DNA of 32,375 nt from Lachnoclostridium sp. UBA5890 (GTDB lineage: Bacteria > Bacillota > Clostridia > Lachnospirales > Lachnospiraceae). Positions within the stretch are counted from its first letter, which is position 1, and the number at the start of each line of letters is the position of its first letter. The stretch lies in NCBI GenBank assembly GCA_002431395.1, contig DJEU01000046.1, positions 1-32,375 of the forward strand. The letters run 5' to 3'. Below are positions 23,058 to 32,203 of this stretch, piece by piece. The translations under genes and the position numbers were made by a program. The notes beneath the pieces are model-generated. The model saw only the letters and a list, made by a program, of their open reading frames with translations. It did not search any database and was not told the DNA's origin.

Positions 23058-25622
23058 ATGGTTAAATATATTTATAAAGTAGTTATTTTAATGGCATTAT
23101 TCTGCGGGGCACTGTTCTTCTTTGGAAGCCGCCTGCAGAGTGACAGTTATGAAACGGGAAAAGTAATTGAAGCAGGAAGTGAGACATTTCCTTATCTCAC
23201 GATAAAGAGTCAGGGCGTGGAGATGAACAGGCTGTATGGATACAGCGGAGTGCTCGATGCCAATATTGTGCGCGAATCCATCACACCGATAGGCGAGGAT
23301 AAGAGCATTAGTATCCTGCTTGGCGGGGCAGATACCAAGATTGTAAAGATGGAATACGAGGTAGTGGACAAAGATACACTGGAAATATATGAAAACAAGG
23401 AAATCAATGCGATATCCCAGGAGACGGGAAAAGTGGATATTACATTTGATTATGGATTTAAGACCAGTACGGAGTATGTGCTTTCTATAACAGCGACGAC
23501 AGATTCCGGACGTAAAATCCATTATTTTACAAGATTGAAATATTACATGGACAATTCCTATTTGCAGGAAAAACTGAATTTTGCAATGCAATTCCATAAG
23601 GACACGTTTACAAAATCAAAAGCAGAAGAATTGAGCCGTTATTTAGAACCTGACGGTACGGCATCCAATGATTCGCTGGCAGAAGTGAACATTAAATCGG
23701 ACAGCAATCTGGTGACGTGGGGAAAAATCTCACCAAAGAAACTGTCTGAGCCGGTGCCGATCATCAAAGAATATAACATGGAAACGGCTTGTTTTCAATT
23801 GAATTATTATGTTGAGGGAACGACAGCGACGGGAAAAGAGACATACCGCGTCAATGAATTTTACCGTATCCGCTATGCTTCCGGCAACAGTTATCTCCTG
23901 AACTATGAACGTACGATGGAGACTGTATTTGATGCGGCACTTACCAGTGTGCAGAAAAATCAGTTAAAGATTGGTATTACCAATGACATCACGATGGATC
24001 TGATGAACAATGAAAAGACAAAGCAGCTCTTTTTTGCCAGAGAAGGCAATCTATACTGCTACGATATGGATAAAAAGAAAAATTCCATCACCAAATTATA
24101 CTCGTCTTATAGCGAAAAAGCATCGTATGAATACCGTGAAAATGCGGTGCCGCAGATGCGTCTTTTGAAAACGGACAACGATGGAAATCTTTATTTTGCC
24201 GTGGCCGGTTATGTGCCGCGCGGACAGTATGAGGGAAAAGTTGCCATCGTATTATACAAGTATGCGGCACAGGAAAAACAGATTCAGGAACTGGTATATC
24301 TTCCGATTGATACAACGGAACAGCAGTTAAATAAAGATTTTAATAACTATGGTTATGTTAGCGAAAAAAATGTGTATTATTTTGCCGTTGCAAATACGGT
24401 ATATGCTTATAATATGGAATCGCACCGCTTGATAAAACTGGCAGAAAATGTAACAAACAGCAGTTTTCAAATTATTCAGGGGATCAGTAAAAAGGAAGAA
24501 GGCAAAGTTGTAGAATACGACTGTTTTGCATGGTCTGACAATCTGGAAAAAGGATACGGAGATGAATTGACCGTCTTCAATCTGGAAACCGAGGAAAAAA
24601 CGGTATTGAAACCGGAAGCCGAGGGGTGTTATATTCGCCTACTTGGTGTGATCAATGATAAAGTGATTTATGGTTATGTCAATAAAAGTGATGTTGCATC
24701 CAAATCGGTAGACGAGGAAATTGCACCTTGCTATAAAATTGTGATTGCTGATGAAAAAGGAAATGCAGTAAAGATATATGAACAAAAAAATGTTTATGTG
24801 CAGGAAGTCAGTGTGCAGGGAAATGTTATGACCCTTTCCCGAGTAAAAAAGACAGGGAAAAAATTATACAAAAAGATTTCCGATGACAGCATCTTAAATC
24901 AGACGGAATCACAGGTAAGTGCGTATCAGCTGGTATCGAGAGTTACCTCGGCGGCACAGACGGAATGGTACATCGCCTTTCCGGCAAGCTTTACAATTGA
25001 CAAAGTGCCATCTTACGAAGTGGCGGACGAGCAGATTCTTACCAGCGCAAGAGCCGTTCATCTGGACGAGATTCAGGTGCCACAGTATTATGTTTATGCC
25101 CTTGGAAAGATTACAGAAGCATACGAAAAACCTGTACCGGCAATCCAAAAAGCAGATGAGCAGATGGGCGTTGTTATTTCCCGAACCCATCATGTGGTAT
25201 GGGAACGCAGCGGAAGCTTTTTGATGAACAGTATCGCCGGAATCGAGATGCAGAAAGCACAGGGACAGATTTCCGGTTTTGCAGCTTGTGTATCCATGGT
25301 TTTGAAAGCAAATCATATTTCCGTGGATGCTGCGGCCCTGTCAAAGAAAAAATCAGCAATCTATCCAATGCTTGCGCAGTACATGGAAGAACCGGTAAAC
25401 CTCACCGGAGCGACACTAGAGCAGGTGTTGTATTTTGTGAGCAATAACAAATATGTAATTGCGGCAACCGGGAATTCTACGGCTGTAGTGATAAGCGGAT
25501 ATGACACGAAAAATATAACCGTTTATAACCCGGCATCCGGCAAAGCAGAAACGTATAAGAGAACGCAGGCGGAAAAACTATTTAAGGACAATGGAAATAG
25601 TTTCTTCAGTTATTTGAATTAG
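23058..25622 (+). CDS. Membrane-anchored propeller protein with C39-like C-terminal domain
   Basis: 854 residues. An N-terminal hydrophobic anchor (about 5-23) precedes a large extracellular beta-rich part (30-720) with propeller-like strands such as LFFAREGNLYCYDMDKKK and NVYYFAVANTVYAYNMESH. The last about 119 residues resemble a C39/papain-like peptidase fold. GFAACVSMVLKANHI supplies a candidate Cys (C744) and VVISGYDTKNITVYNP matches the usual end, but the His that normally precedes this strand is missing (NSTAVVISGYD). It may therefore be a non-catalytic peptide-binding domain. GAGG at 23048-23051 supports ATG 23058. cdd follows after 13 bp. Family assignment is tentative. Confidence 0.7.
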   Translation: MVKYIYKVVILMALFCGALFFFGSRLQSDSYETGKVIEAGSETFPYLTIKSQGVEMNRLYGYSGVLDANIVRESITPIGEDKSISILLGGADTKIVKMEYEVVDKDTLEIYENKEINAISQETGKVDITFDYGFKTSTEYVLSITATTDSGRKIHYFTRLKYYMDNSYLQEKLNFAMQFHKDTFTKSKAEELSRYLEPDGTASNDSLAEVNIKSDSNLVTWGKISPKKLSEPVPIIKEYNMETACFQLNYYVEGTTATGKETYRVNEFYRIRYASGNSYLLNYERTMETVFDAALTSVQKNQLKIGITNDITMDLMNNEKTKQLFFAREGNLYCYDMDKKKNSITKLYSSYSEKASYEYRENAVPQMRLLKTDNDGNLYFAVAGYVPRGQYEGKVAIVLYKYAAQEKQIQELVYLPIDTTEQQLNKDFNNYGYVSEKNVYYFAVANTVYAYNMESHRLIKLAENVTNSSFQIIQGISKKEEGKVVEYDCFAWSDNLEKGYGDELTVFNLETEEKTVLKPEAEGCYIRLLGVINDKVIYGYVNKSDVASKSVDEEIAPCYKIVIADEKGNAVKIYEQKNVYVQEVSVQGNVMTLSRVKKTGKKLYKKISDDSILNQTESQVSAYQLVSRVTSAAQTEWYIAFPASFTIDKVPSYEVADEQILTSARAVHLDEIQVPQYYVYALGKITEAYEKPVPAIQKADEQMGVVISRTHHVVWERSGSFLMNSIAGIEMQKAQGQISGFAACVSMVLKANHISVDAAALSKKKSAIYPMLAQYMEEPVNLTGATLEQVLYFVSNNKYVIAATGNSTAVVISGYDTKNITVYNPASGKAETYKRTQAEKLFKDNGNSFFSYLN

Positions 25623-25635
25623 AGAGTGTGATCCT

Positions 25636-26028
25636 ATGAAGACATTGATTAAATTGGCGATGGAAGCCAGAGAAAAATCGTACTGCCCGTATTCCGGCTT
25701 CGCGGTAGGGGCAGCACTGCAGACAAAAGAGGGAAAAATATATCAGGGCTGCAATATTGAAAATGCGGCATTTACACCGACGAACTGCGCGGAGCGGACG
25801 GCGTTTTTTAAGGCGGTCAGCGAAGGCGAGAAGGAGTTCTGCTGCATTGCCATCGTGGGCGGAAAAAAAGACAGCGTTTTGGAACCGACTTCTCCTTGCG
25901 GCGTGTGTCTGCAAGTCATGCAGGAATTCTGCGATCCCGATGCCTTTGAAGTGATTCTTGCGACCTCGGAAGAGAAGTATGAGATTTTGAAGTTACGCCA
26001 GCTGCTGCCATATGGATTTGAACTATAA
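25636..26028 (+). CDS. cdd: Cytidine deaminase
   Basis: Zinc enzyme that deaminates cytidine and deoxycytidine to uridine in pyrimidine salvage; a cytosolic tetramer in the family. 130 residues is the standard length. The active site is complete: C51-A52-E53 (NCAERTA) and C88, C91 (SPCGVC). Substrate-site residues appear in CPYSGFAVGAAL and GCNIENAAF. The ribosome site before ATG 25636 is weak (AGAG), so coupling to the upstream gene, which ends 13 bp earlier, is possible. Confidence 0.97.
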   Translation: MKTLIKLAMEAREKSYCPYSGFAVGAALQTKEGKIYQGCNIENAAFTPTNCAERTAFFKAVSEGEKEFCCIAIVGGKKDSVLEPTSPCGVCLQVMQEFCDPDAFEVILATSEEKYEILKLRQLLPYGFEL

Positions 26029-26043
26029 GAAAGGAATAGAACC

Positions 26044-27441
26044 ATGTACTTACCGGACAAATTTTGTGATGAGATGAAGAAAATGCTTGGAGACGAGTAC
26101 GAAGAGTATCTCGCTTCCATGGACGCTTCAAGAAAATACGGGCTGCGTGTGAATACGGCAAAAATCTCAGTGGAAGATTTCCTGAAAATCACACCATTTG
26201 AACTTACACCGATTCCATATATTTCCAATGGATTTTATTATGACGAAAAAGAGCAGCCATCGAAACACCCTTATTATTTTGCCGGCTTGTATTATCTTCA
26301 GGATCCCAGTGCGATGACACCGGCGTCCCGTCTTCCGGTAGAAGAAGGGGATGTGGTGCTTGATCTTTGTGCGGCACCCGGTGGAAAAGCGACAGAATTG
26401 GGAGCAAAATTGCACGGAACCGGGTTATTGATCGCCAATGATATCAGCAGCAAACGGGCAAAAGCACTACTCAAAAATATTGAATTATTTGGCGTGGAAA
26501 ACAGTTTTATCGTCACAGAGTATCCGGCAAAACTGGCAGAATATTTTACCGGCTTTTTTGATAAGATTCTTATCGATGCTCCGTGTTCCGGCGAAGGAAT
26601 GTTCCGAAAGGATCCCGCGATGGTAAAAGCGTGGGAACAGAATGGACCGGAATTTTACGCCAAACTGCAGAGAGAAATTTTAGAACAGGCGGTGCCAATG
26701 TTGAAAGAAGGCGGCATGCTCTTGTATTCTACGTGTACTTTTTCTCCGCTGGAGGATGAGGGAAGTGTACAATATTTGCTGTCACTGGATCCATCCTTGA
26801 AACTGGTAGACATGGAAGGCTATTCCGGTTTTGTCAAAGGAAATCCCGCGTGGATCGACAGTGAAAATAAGGAACTGGAGAAATGTGTCAGAATGTTTCC
26901 GCATAAACTGGATGGCGAAGGACATTTTCTTGCCCTTTTGCAAAAAGGAGAAAAGGCGGCATCGAAAAAAGTGCATTTTTCGCAAAAGAGAAAAGGCCTA
27001 AAAGGCGAAGAGAAGAAATTGTTTGAAGAATTTCAAACACAGATGAACCGTGTTTTTGACCCGGAACGTCTGGAGAGTAAGAACGGCATGATCTATTATA
27101 TGCCGGAAGAACTTCCGGATATGAAAGGACTGCGGTTTTTGCGCAGCGGTTTGTTTATGGGCGAGATGAAGAAAAAGAGATTTGAGCCAAGCCAGTCGCT
27201 TGCCATGGCACTCAAACGGGAAGATTATAAAAAGCGGGTGGAATTTTCGGCAGATGACGAAGAAGTATTTCGGTATCTGAAAGGGGAAACCATTTCGTTA
27301 CAGCCGGAACAGATTGTCGATGAAGGGAAAAAGCCGGGAGGCTGGTACCTTGTCTGTGTGGATGGATTTCCGCTTGGCTGGGGAAAGGCAGCAGGCATGA
27401 CATTGAAGAACAAGTATCATCAGGGATGGCGTTTGTTATAG
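26044..27441 (+). CDS. RsmF/NSUN-type rRNA (cytosine-C5) methyltransferase
   Basis: 465 residues. A short N-terminal segment precedes the Rossmann methyltransferase with SAM loop DLCAAPGGKATE (107-118). Both NSUN cysteines are present, C181 (DAPCSGEGMF) and C231 (YSTCTFSPLEDE). The C-terminal extension (about 300-465) fits the RsmF C-terminal/PUA-like domains, with YLVCVDGFPLGWGKA near the end. It adds a 5-methyl to a cytosine of 16S rRNA; the exact position is not predictable. ATG 26044 has AAGGAA upstream and lies 15 bp after cdd. Confidence 0.92.
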   Translation: MYLPDKFCDEMKKMLGDEYEEYLASMDASRKYGLRVNTAKISVEDFLKITPFELTPIPYISNGFYYDEKEQPSKHPYYFAGLYYLQDPSAMTPASRLPVEEGDVVLDLCAAPGGKATELGAKLHGTGLLIANDISSKRAKALLKNIELFGVENSFIVTEYPAKLAEYFTGFFDKILIDAPCSGEGMFRKDPAMVKAWEQNGPEFYAKLQREILEQAVPMLKEGGMLLYSTCTFSPLEDEGSVQYLLSLDPSLKLVDMEGYSGFVKGNPAWIDSENKELEKCVRMFPHKLDGEGHFLALLQKGEKAASKKVHFSQKRKGLKGEEKKLFEEFQTQMNRVFDPERLESKNGMIYYMPEELPDMKGLRFLRSGLFMGEMKKKRFEPSQSLAMALKREDYKKRVEFSADDEEVFRYLKGETISLQPEQIVDEGKKPGGWYLVCVDGFPLGWGKAAGMTLKNKYHQGWRLL

Positions 27442-27458
27442 AAAGTCAATGACACCCC

Positions 27459-27487
27459 TTGATTTTTTTGTGCAGGTTCATTACAAT
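27459..27487 (+). promoter_or_regulatory. Promoter of the YcxB-tsaE-tsaB operon
   Basis: TTGATT (27459-27464), a 17 bp spacer and TACAAT (27482-27487). Confidence 0.75.
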
Positions 27488-27510
27488 AGAAAGAAAAATG
27501 GAGAGAAGCA

Positions 27511-27993
27511 ATGGAAGAAAGATATGAGATTGATGTTCAATTAGATAAAAAGACGTTAGACCGCTTTTTGATCCGCAATAACTTTTTGCGTGCGGGAGGT
27601 GTGGCAGGACTTTTGATCAGTTTTGCGGCAATCCTCGGGTTGATTGTGTTTTGGAAAGAATTTGCCGTTTCCCAGCGGGTGATCCTTGTATTTCTGGGAG
27701 CGATGTTTACTGTAATTCAGCCGTTTGGCATTTTGCTGAAAGGATGGAACCAATTAAAAAGTGGTGCATTCCGCAAACCATTCCACTATATTTTTTCCGA
27801 AGAAGGAATTAAGGTGAAAAATATCGCCGGGACTGCAAATATAGAATGGAAACAGATCCGCAAGGTGATCTCGACAAAAGAAGCGATGTATATTTATATG
27901 AATTCGGTTTCAGCCCTGATTATTCCGGCACAGGAATGCGACGGTCATTATGCAGAGATTGCGACAATGGTTAAGAAAAAAAGCAAAGGCTGA
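27511..27993 (+). CDS. YcxB-like membrane protein
   Basis: 160 residues: a charged N-terminus, two transmembrane helices (about 28-48 and 57-76), then a cytoplasmic C-terminal domain. The segment HYIFSEEGIKVKNIAGTANIEWKQIRKV followed by YIYMNSVSALIIPAQ is the usual shape of the YcxB-like C-terminal domain. The function of the family is not established. GAGAAG precedes ATG 27511. It heads the transcript that runs into tsaE after 18 bp. Confidence 0.8.
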   Translation: MEERYEIDVQLDKKTLDRFLIRNNFLRAGGVAGLLISFAAILGLIVFWKEFAVSQRVILVFLGAMFTVIQPFGILLKGWNQLKSGAFRKPFHYIFSEEGIKVKNIAGTANIEWKQIRKVISTKEAMYIYMNSVSALIIPAQECDGHYAEIATMVKKKSKG

Positions 27994-28011
27994 AAAGAGA
28001 GGGCATAGACA

Positions 28012-28464
28012 GTGACAGAAAAGAAAGAAATGGAAAGCTTTTCCGAAAAAGATACATTTATGATCGGAAAACAGTTTGGTATGCAGGCAAAAGCCGGTGA
28101 TATCTACCTTCTCCACGGAGATCTCGGAGTGGGGAAAACGGTATTCACCAAGGGCTTTGCGGAGGGACTGGGAATCGAGGAACCGATCACCAGCCCTACT
28201 TTTACGCTGATTCAGGAGTACATGGAAGGAAGACTTCCTTTTTATCATTTTGATGTATACCGAATCGGCGATGTGGAAGAAATGTATGATATTGGTATCG
28301 ACGAGTATTTGTTTGGAGACGGGGTCTGCCTGATCGAATGGCCGTCCCGGATCGAAGAAATTCTGCCGGATACCTGTGAAAATATTTGGATTGAAAAGGA
28401 TCTTGAAAAAGGATTCGACTACCGCCGTATTACGTGCGGCAAGGAAGGAGACAGAGAATCATGA
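28012..28464 (+). CDS. tsaE: tRNA t6A biosynthesis ATPase TsaE
   Basis: Small P-loop ATPase that works with TsaB and TsaD to add threonylcarbamoyl to A37 of ANN-decoding tRNAs. The 150 residues match the family. The Walker A is GDLGVGKT (36-43), with TSPTFTLIQEY (60-70) and FYHFDVYRIGDVEEM as family motifs. The start is GTG 28012, with GAGAGGG 7-8 nt upstream. Its stop overlaps the tsaB start as ATGA, indicating coupled translation. Confidence 0.95.
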   Translation: MTEKKEMESFSEKDTFMIGKQFGMQAKAGDIYLLHGDLGVGKTVFTKGFAEGLGIEEPITSPTFTLIQEYMEGRLPFYHFDVYRIGDVEEMYDIGIDEYLFGDGVCLIEWPSRIEEILPDTCENIWIEKDLEKGFDYRRITCGKEGDRES

Positions 28465-29168
28465 AAATACTTGGAATCGATAGTTCCGGTCTGGTAGCGG
28501 CGACGGCTCTTATGTCAGACGGCATTGTAACGGCCGAGTATCAGATACATAATAAAAAGACACATTCCCAGACACTCATGCCTATGATCTCCGAGATGAT
28601 GTCGATGGCAGATGTGAAGCCGGGAGAATTGGATGCGGTTGCTGTCTCCGAAGGACCGGGATCGTTTACCGGACTGCGTATCGGGGCGTCGATTGCAAAA
28701 GGCCTCGCATGGACATTGAAAATTCCAATCGTTCCGGTGTCATCTTTGATGGGGCTCGCTGCGAATGTCGAGATGCCGGGACAGATTGTCTGCCCGATCA
28801 TGGATGCAAGAAGAAACCAAGTTTATACGGCGGTATACCAAACTACACTGGAGATACCAGAGCAACTTATGGGGCCGGATGTTGTTCCGATTGAAACAGC
28901 ACTGGAGCGCGCCCGTGAGGCAGCGGCAGGCAAAACGATTGTATTTTTGGGAGATGGCGTGCCTGTTTTTGAAAAAGTAATAAAGGAAACACTAGGTGAC
29001 AATTGCCGTCTTATGATTCCGGCAAGAAGATACCAAAGTGCGGCAAGTATTGCTTTGATTGGAGAATATTTATATCAGAAAGGTGAAGTTGTCCCTGCCG
29101 AAAAATTTGGCCCGGTCTATCTGCGAAAGTCACAGGCAGAGAGAGAGCGAGAAGAAAAAAATACATAA
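28461..29168 (+). CDS. tsaB: tRNA t6A biosynthesis scaffold TsaB
   Basis: ASKHA-fold, non-catalytic partner of TsaD in t6A synthesis. 235 residues from ATG 28461, with AAGGAGA upstream (28444-28450). MKILGIDSSG opens the fold, and SEGPGSFTGLRIG is the family hallmark, followed by MDARRNQVYTAVYQ. An upstream in-frame start (28434) lacks a site. rimI, often next to tsaB, is absent; tsaD lies 1.9 kb downstream after three other genes. Confidence 0.95.
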   Translation: MKILGIDSSGLVAATALMSDGIVTAEYQIHNKKTHSQTLMPMISEMMSMADVKPGELDAVAVSEGPGSFTGLRIGASIAKGLAWTLKIPIVPVSSLMGLAANVEMPGQIVCPIMDARRNQVYTAVYQTTLEIPEQLMGPDVVPIETALERAREAAAGKTIVFLGDGVPVFEKVIKETLGDNCRLMIPARRYQSAASIALIGEYLYQKGEVVPAEKFGPVYLRKSQAEREREEKNT

Positions 29169-29218
29169 TCCGTCATTTTTAGAAATTTTTACAACTGGAA
29201 ATTCTTAACCGTATCCGC

Positions 29219-29224
29219 TATAAT
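29219..29224 (+). promoter_or_regulatory. Candidate -10 before the zinc-ribbon gene
   Basis: TATAAT at 29219-29224, 37 bp before the next start. No good -35 is seen (TGGAAA at 17 bp), so the promoter is weak or activator-dependent. Confidence 0.4.
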
Positions 29225-29260
29225 AAAAGAGTATTTTATGAACGAGCGGAGTGATAAGAG

Positions 29261-29482
29261 ATGAAGAAGTATAATTTTTGCAATCAATGCGGAAGAGCAC
29301 TTCAATATGAAAATGATATCCTGCGGGAAGATATACTGACAGTGCAGAAAGACTGGGGATTCTTTTCAAAAAAAGATCTTCAGGTGCATTCTTTTGCATT
29401 GTGCGAAGAATGTTATGACCGCTTGATACAATCGTTTGCAATTCCTGTGGAAGTGGAGGAAAAGACGATGGTGATGGATTAG
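29261..29482 (+). CDS. Small zinc-ribbon protein
   Basis: 73 residues with two CxxC pairs, C7/C10 (FCNQCGRAL) and C48/C51 (LCEECYDRL), which likely bind one zinc ion as a ribbon. The rest is short and acidic. Function unknown; a nucleic-acid or protein adaptor role is only a guess. It starts at ATG 29261 and ends 13 bp before the RNase Z-like gene, so the two are probably co-transcribed. Confidence 0.75.
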   Translation: MKKYNFCNQCGRALQYENDILREDILTVQKDWGFFSKKDLQVHSFALCEECYDRLIQSFAIPVEVEEKTMVMD

Positions 29483-29495
29483 AAGGAGGATTTGT

Positions 29496-30404
29496 GTGTT
29501 AGATGTTTGTTTGCTTGGTGCAGGTGGCATGATGCCTTTGCCGAAAAGGGCATTGACTGCGCTGATGACAAGATATAATGGAAGTAGTTTGTTGATTGAC
29601 TGCGGAGAGGGAACTCAGGTCAGCATAAGAGAACAGGGATGGAGTTTTCATCCGATTGATACAATCTGTATTACGCATTTTCACGGTGATCACATCAGTG
29701 GTCTGCCGGGGCTTTTATTGTCGATGGGAAATGCGGAGCGGAGTGAACCAATCCTGATCATAGGTCCGAAAGGCCTGAAAAAAGTGGTGGCGTCCCTTCT
29801 TGTTATCGCACAGGGGCTTCCTTTTGAAATTCGTTTTCACGAGATTGCGGGGGACGAAGAAGATATTATCTGCCAGGGATATCATATTCATGCTTTTAAG
29901 GTGAAGCATAATGTGGTATGCTATGGATATACGATTGAGATCCCACGTAGCGGGAAATTTGATGTGGAAAAAGCAAAGGCAAACCAGATCCCTATGAAAG
30001 CATGGAGTGCGCTGCAGAAAAACGATTCTGTCGAGGTGGACGGAGTTACATATTATGCATATCAGGTCCTTGGTCCGGAACGCAAAGGAATCAAAGTGAC
30101 GTATTGTACAGACAGCCGCCCGGTAGACCGAATTGTAGACTGTGCACAAGGGGCAGACCTGTTTATATGTGAAGGGATGTATGGGGAAAAAGAAAAGATT
30201 GCAAGTGCAAAAGAGAAGAAACATATGACTTTTTATGAAGCGGCAGAATTGGCAAAACGGGCGAATGTAGAAGAACTTTGGTTGACGCATTACAGCCCAT
30301 CATTGATATATCCTGAAAATTATATGGGGGATGTAAGGAAAATATTCCCGAATGCCTATCCGGGAAAGGATCGCAAGTTTCGCGAAATTGGTTTTGAGGA
30401 GTAA
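29496..30404 (+). CDS. rnz: Ribonuclease Z-like metallo-beta-lactamase hydrolase
   Basis: 302-residue metallo-beta-lactamase fold protein of RNase Z length. The metal motif THFHGDHISGLPGLL places H61, H63, D65 and H66; RNase Z more often has HFHADH. Other landmarks are IDCGEGTQVSIRE (34-46), VKHNVVCYGYTIE, TYCTDSRPVD and the late LTHYSPS histidine. RNase Z trims tRNA 3' ends, relevant because the tRNAs in this window lack an encoded CCA. GTG 29496 is chosen for AAGGAGG (29483-29489), 6 nt upstream. Confidence 0.85.
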   Translation: MLDVCLLGAGGMMPLPKRALTALMTRYNGSSLLIDCGEGTQVSIREQGWSFHPIDTICITHFHGDHISGLPGLLLSMGNAERSEPILIIGPKGLKKVVASLLVIAQGLPFEIRFHEIAGDEEDIICQGYHIHAFKVKHNVVCYGYTIEIPRSGKFDVEKAKANQIPMKAWSALQKNDSVEVDGVTYYAYQVLGPERKGIKVTYCTDSRPVDRIVDCAQGADLFICEGMYGEKEKIASAKEKKHMTFYEAAELAKRANVEELWLTHYSPSLIYPENYMGDVRKIFPNAYPGKDRKFREIGFEE

Positions 30405-30417
30405 AGGAGGGATTTTG

Positions 30418-31071
30418 ATGGAACGTAGAATGCCCAAAAGACATATCCAGCAGACACAGCCGGCACCGGCAAAGAAACTGGCAAAAAATATTACAAGTTT
30501 CGCTTTTTTTGCGGGACTTCTTATCGTGGTTGCAATTGCGTTTTTCTATGCGCATAAGGAAAAGCAGGATACAACGACAGACAGCAGTACCACGTCCGAA
30601 GCAGAGCGTCTGATCAATAAAGATCTGGAGGTAGGATACCCGGATACTCCGACGGAAGTATTGAAATTATTTGGCAGAATGAATCAATGCATTTATAATA
30701 ACAATATGTCGGACAAGCAGTTTGATGAACTTTTAAATCAGATGCGTCTTCTGTACAGCAATAGTCTGCTTTCCCAGAATTCATTTGAGGAGCAGCGTGA
30801 CAGTTTAAAAGCAGAAATCAAGGAATTTAATAAACAAAAGAGAAAAATAGCCAATTATACAGTAGATAAAGGCAGTTCAGTCAAATATAAAACGATTCAG
30901 AACCAGGATTGCGCCTATGTGCAGATGGCTTACTTTATGAAGGAAAACGGAAATTATACGAAGTCATTCCAAGAATACATATTGGTAAAAGAAAATGAAA
31001 AGTGGAAAATATTGTCATTCCAAAAGAACGTATCCAAGGATGAAAGCAAGACCGAAGAACAGAAAGGATAA
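30418..31071 (+). CDS. Single-span membrane protein, unknown function
   Basis: 217 residues: a basic cytoplasmic N-terminus (RRMPKRHIQQ), one transmembrane helix (about 28-45, FAFFAGLLIVVAIAFFYA), then an extracellular part. That part has a mostly helical charged middle and a small C-terminal domain ending YILVKENEKWKILSFQKN, like a DUF4878/NTF2-style tail. I cannot assign a function; I recall similar proteins as a DUF6715-type clostridial family. AAGGAGG (30404-30410) fixes ATG 30418. It sits between rnz and tsaD, with 5 bp to tsaD. Confidence 0.75.
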   Translation: MERRMPKRHIQQTQPAPAKKLAKNITSFAFFAGLLIVVAIAFFYAHKEKQDTTTDSSTTSEAERLINKDLEVGYPDTPTEVLKLFGRMNQCIYNNNMSDKQFDELLNQMRLLYSNSLLSQNSFEEQRDSLKAEIKEFNKQKRKIANYTVDKGSSVKYKTIQNQDCAYVQMAYFMKENGNYTKSFQEYILVKENEKWKILSFQKNVSKDESKTEEQKG

Positions 31072-31076
31072 ACAAA

Positions 31077-32096
31077 ATGAGTGACGTAACATTATTAGCA
31101 ATTGAAAGTTCTTGTGATGAGACAGCAGCGGCAATTGTAGTAAATGGGCGCAAAGTGCTCTCCAATGTGATCTCATCACAAATTGATATACACAAATTAT
31201 ATGGTGGTGTGGTGCCGGAAATCGCCTCTCGTAAACACATTGAACAAATCAATCAAGTGATCGAGCAGGCTTTTGTTGATGCGGAAAAGACATTGGATGA
31301 TGTGGATGGAATCTGCGTGACGTATGGCCCGGGACTGGTAGGGGCGTTGCTGGTCGGAGTCGGTGCGGCAAAAGCAATCAGTTATGCCAGCGGAAAACCA
31401 TTGATCGGAGTGCATCATATCGAAGGGCATATTTCGGCAAACTACATTTGTCACCCGGAACTGGAACCACCTTTTTTGTGTCTCGTGGTATCCGGCGGTC
31501 ACAGCCATCTTGTTCTGGTTAAGGATTATGGAAAATATGAGATTATCGGCCGTACGAGGGATGACGCAGCCGGAGAAGCCTTTGATAAAGTGGCACGTTC
31601 CATCGGTTTGGGGTATCCCGGCGGACCGAAAATTGATGCTCTTGCACCGAGCGGAAACAAAGATGCGATTGCTTTTCCGCGCGCTTCTGTGGAAAATGCT
31701 CCGTATGACTTCAGTTTCAGCGGGGTGAAATCCGCCGTTCTAAATTATATCAATGGCTGCAAGATGAAAGGAATCGAATATTCACAGGCAGACATCGCCG
31801 CGTCTTTCCAGGAGGCCGTAGTAGATGTTTTGGTTCAGCATACCATGCTGGCAGCGAAAAATTACAATATCTCAAAAATTGCAATGGCAGGCGGTGTAGC
31901 TTCCAATAAAGGGCTGCGTGCCAAGATGCGGACAGAATGTGAGAAGCGGGGATATTCTTTATATTACCCGGATCCTATTTTTTGCACGGATAATGCTGCG
32001 ATGATTGGGGCGGCAGGGTATTATGAATACCGGAATGGAGTGCGCAGCGGACTGGATCTGAATGCGGTACCCGGCCTGAAATTAGGCGAGAGGTAA
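31077..32096 (+). CDS. tsaD: tRNA t6A transferase TsaD
   Basis: Transfers threonylcarbamoyl from TC-AMP to A37 of tRNA; essential in most bacteria. The 339 residues match the family. The ASKHA N-terminus is LLAIESSCDETAAAIV. Metal-binding H114 and H118 lie in HHIEGHISA, the nucleotide site in VSGGHSHLVLV, and MAGGVASNKGLR is conserved late. Its ligand-binding D near the end is in FCTDNAAMIG. ATG 31077 lies 5 bp after the previous stop, with AGAAAGGA upstream. Together with tsaE and tsaB it provides three of the four t6A proteins; tsaC is outside. Confidence 0.98.
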   Translation: MSDVTLLAIESSCDETAAAIVVNGRKVLSNVISSQIDIHKLYGGVVPEIASRKHIEQINQVIEQAFVDAEKTLDDVDGICVTYGPGLVGALLVGVGAAKAISYASGKPLIGVHHIEGHISANYICHPELEPPFLCLVVSGGHSHLVLVKDYGKYEIIGRTRDDAAGEAFDKVARSIGLGYPGGPKIDALAPSGNKDAIAFPRASVENAPYDFSFSGVKSAVLNYINGCKMKGIEYSQADIAASFQEAVVDVLVQHTMLAAKNYNISKIAMAGGVASNKGLRAKMRTECEKRGYSLYYPDPIFCTDNAAMIGAAGYYEYRNGVRSGLDLNAVPGLKLGER

Positions 32097-32159
32097 AAAC
32101 TTTAAAAAACAATTTGCCCAAAGATAAAATATTTTGATGTAAAAAAAGGAAAAAAGTTG

Positions 32160-32188
32160 TTGACAAGCACCTGTATTTTTGGTATACT
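32160..32188 (+). promoter_or_regulatory. tRNA-Ser promoter
   Basis: TTGACA (32160-32165), a 17 bp spacer and TATACT (32183-32188) sit 15 bp before the tRNA. The near-consensus match is usual for a stable RNA operon. Confidence 0.9.
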
Positions 32189-32203
32189 GTTCAAGCAACG
32201 TTT

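Noticed and set aside
30352..30417. Upstream start for the membrane protein before tsaD
   Set aside because: It lies inside the rnz gene in another frame; AAGGAGG supports ATG 30418.
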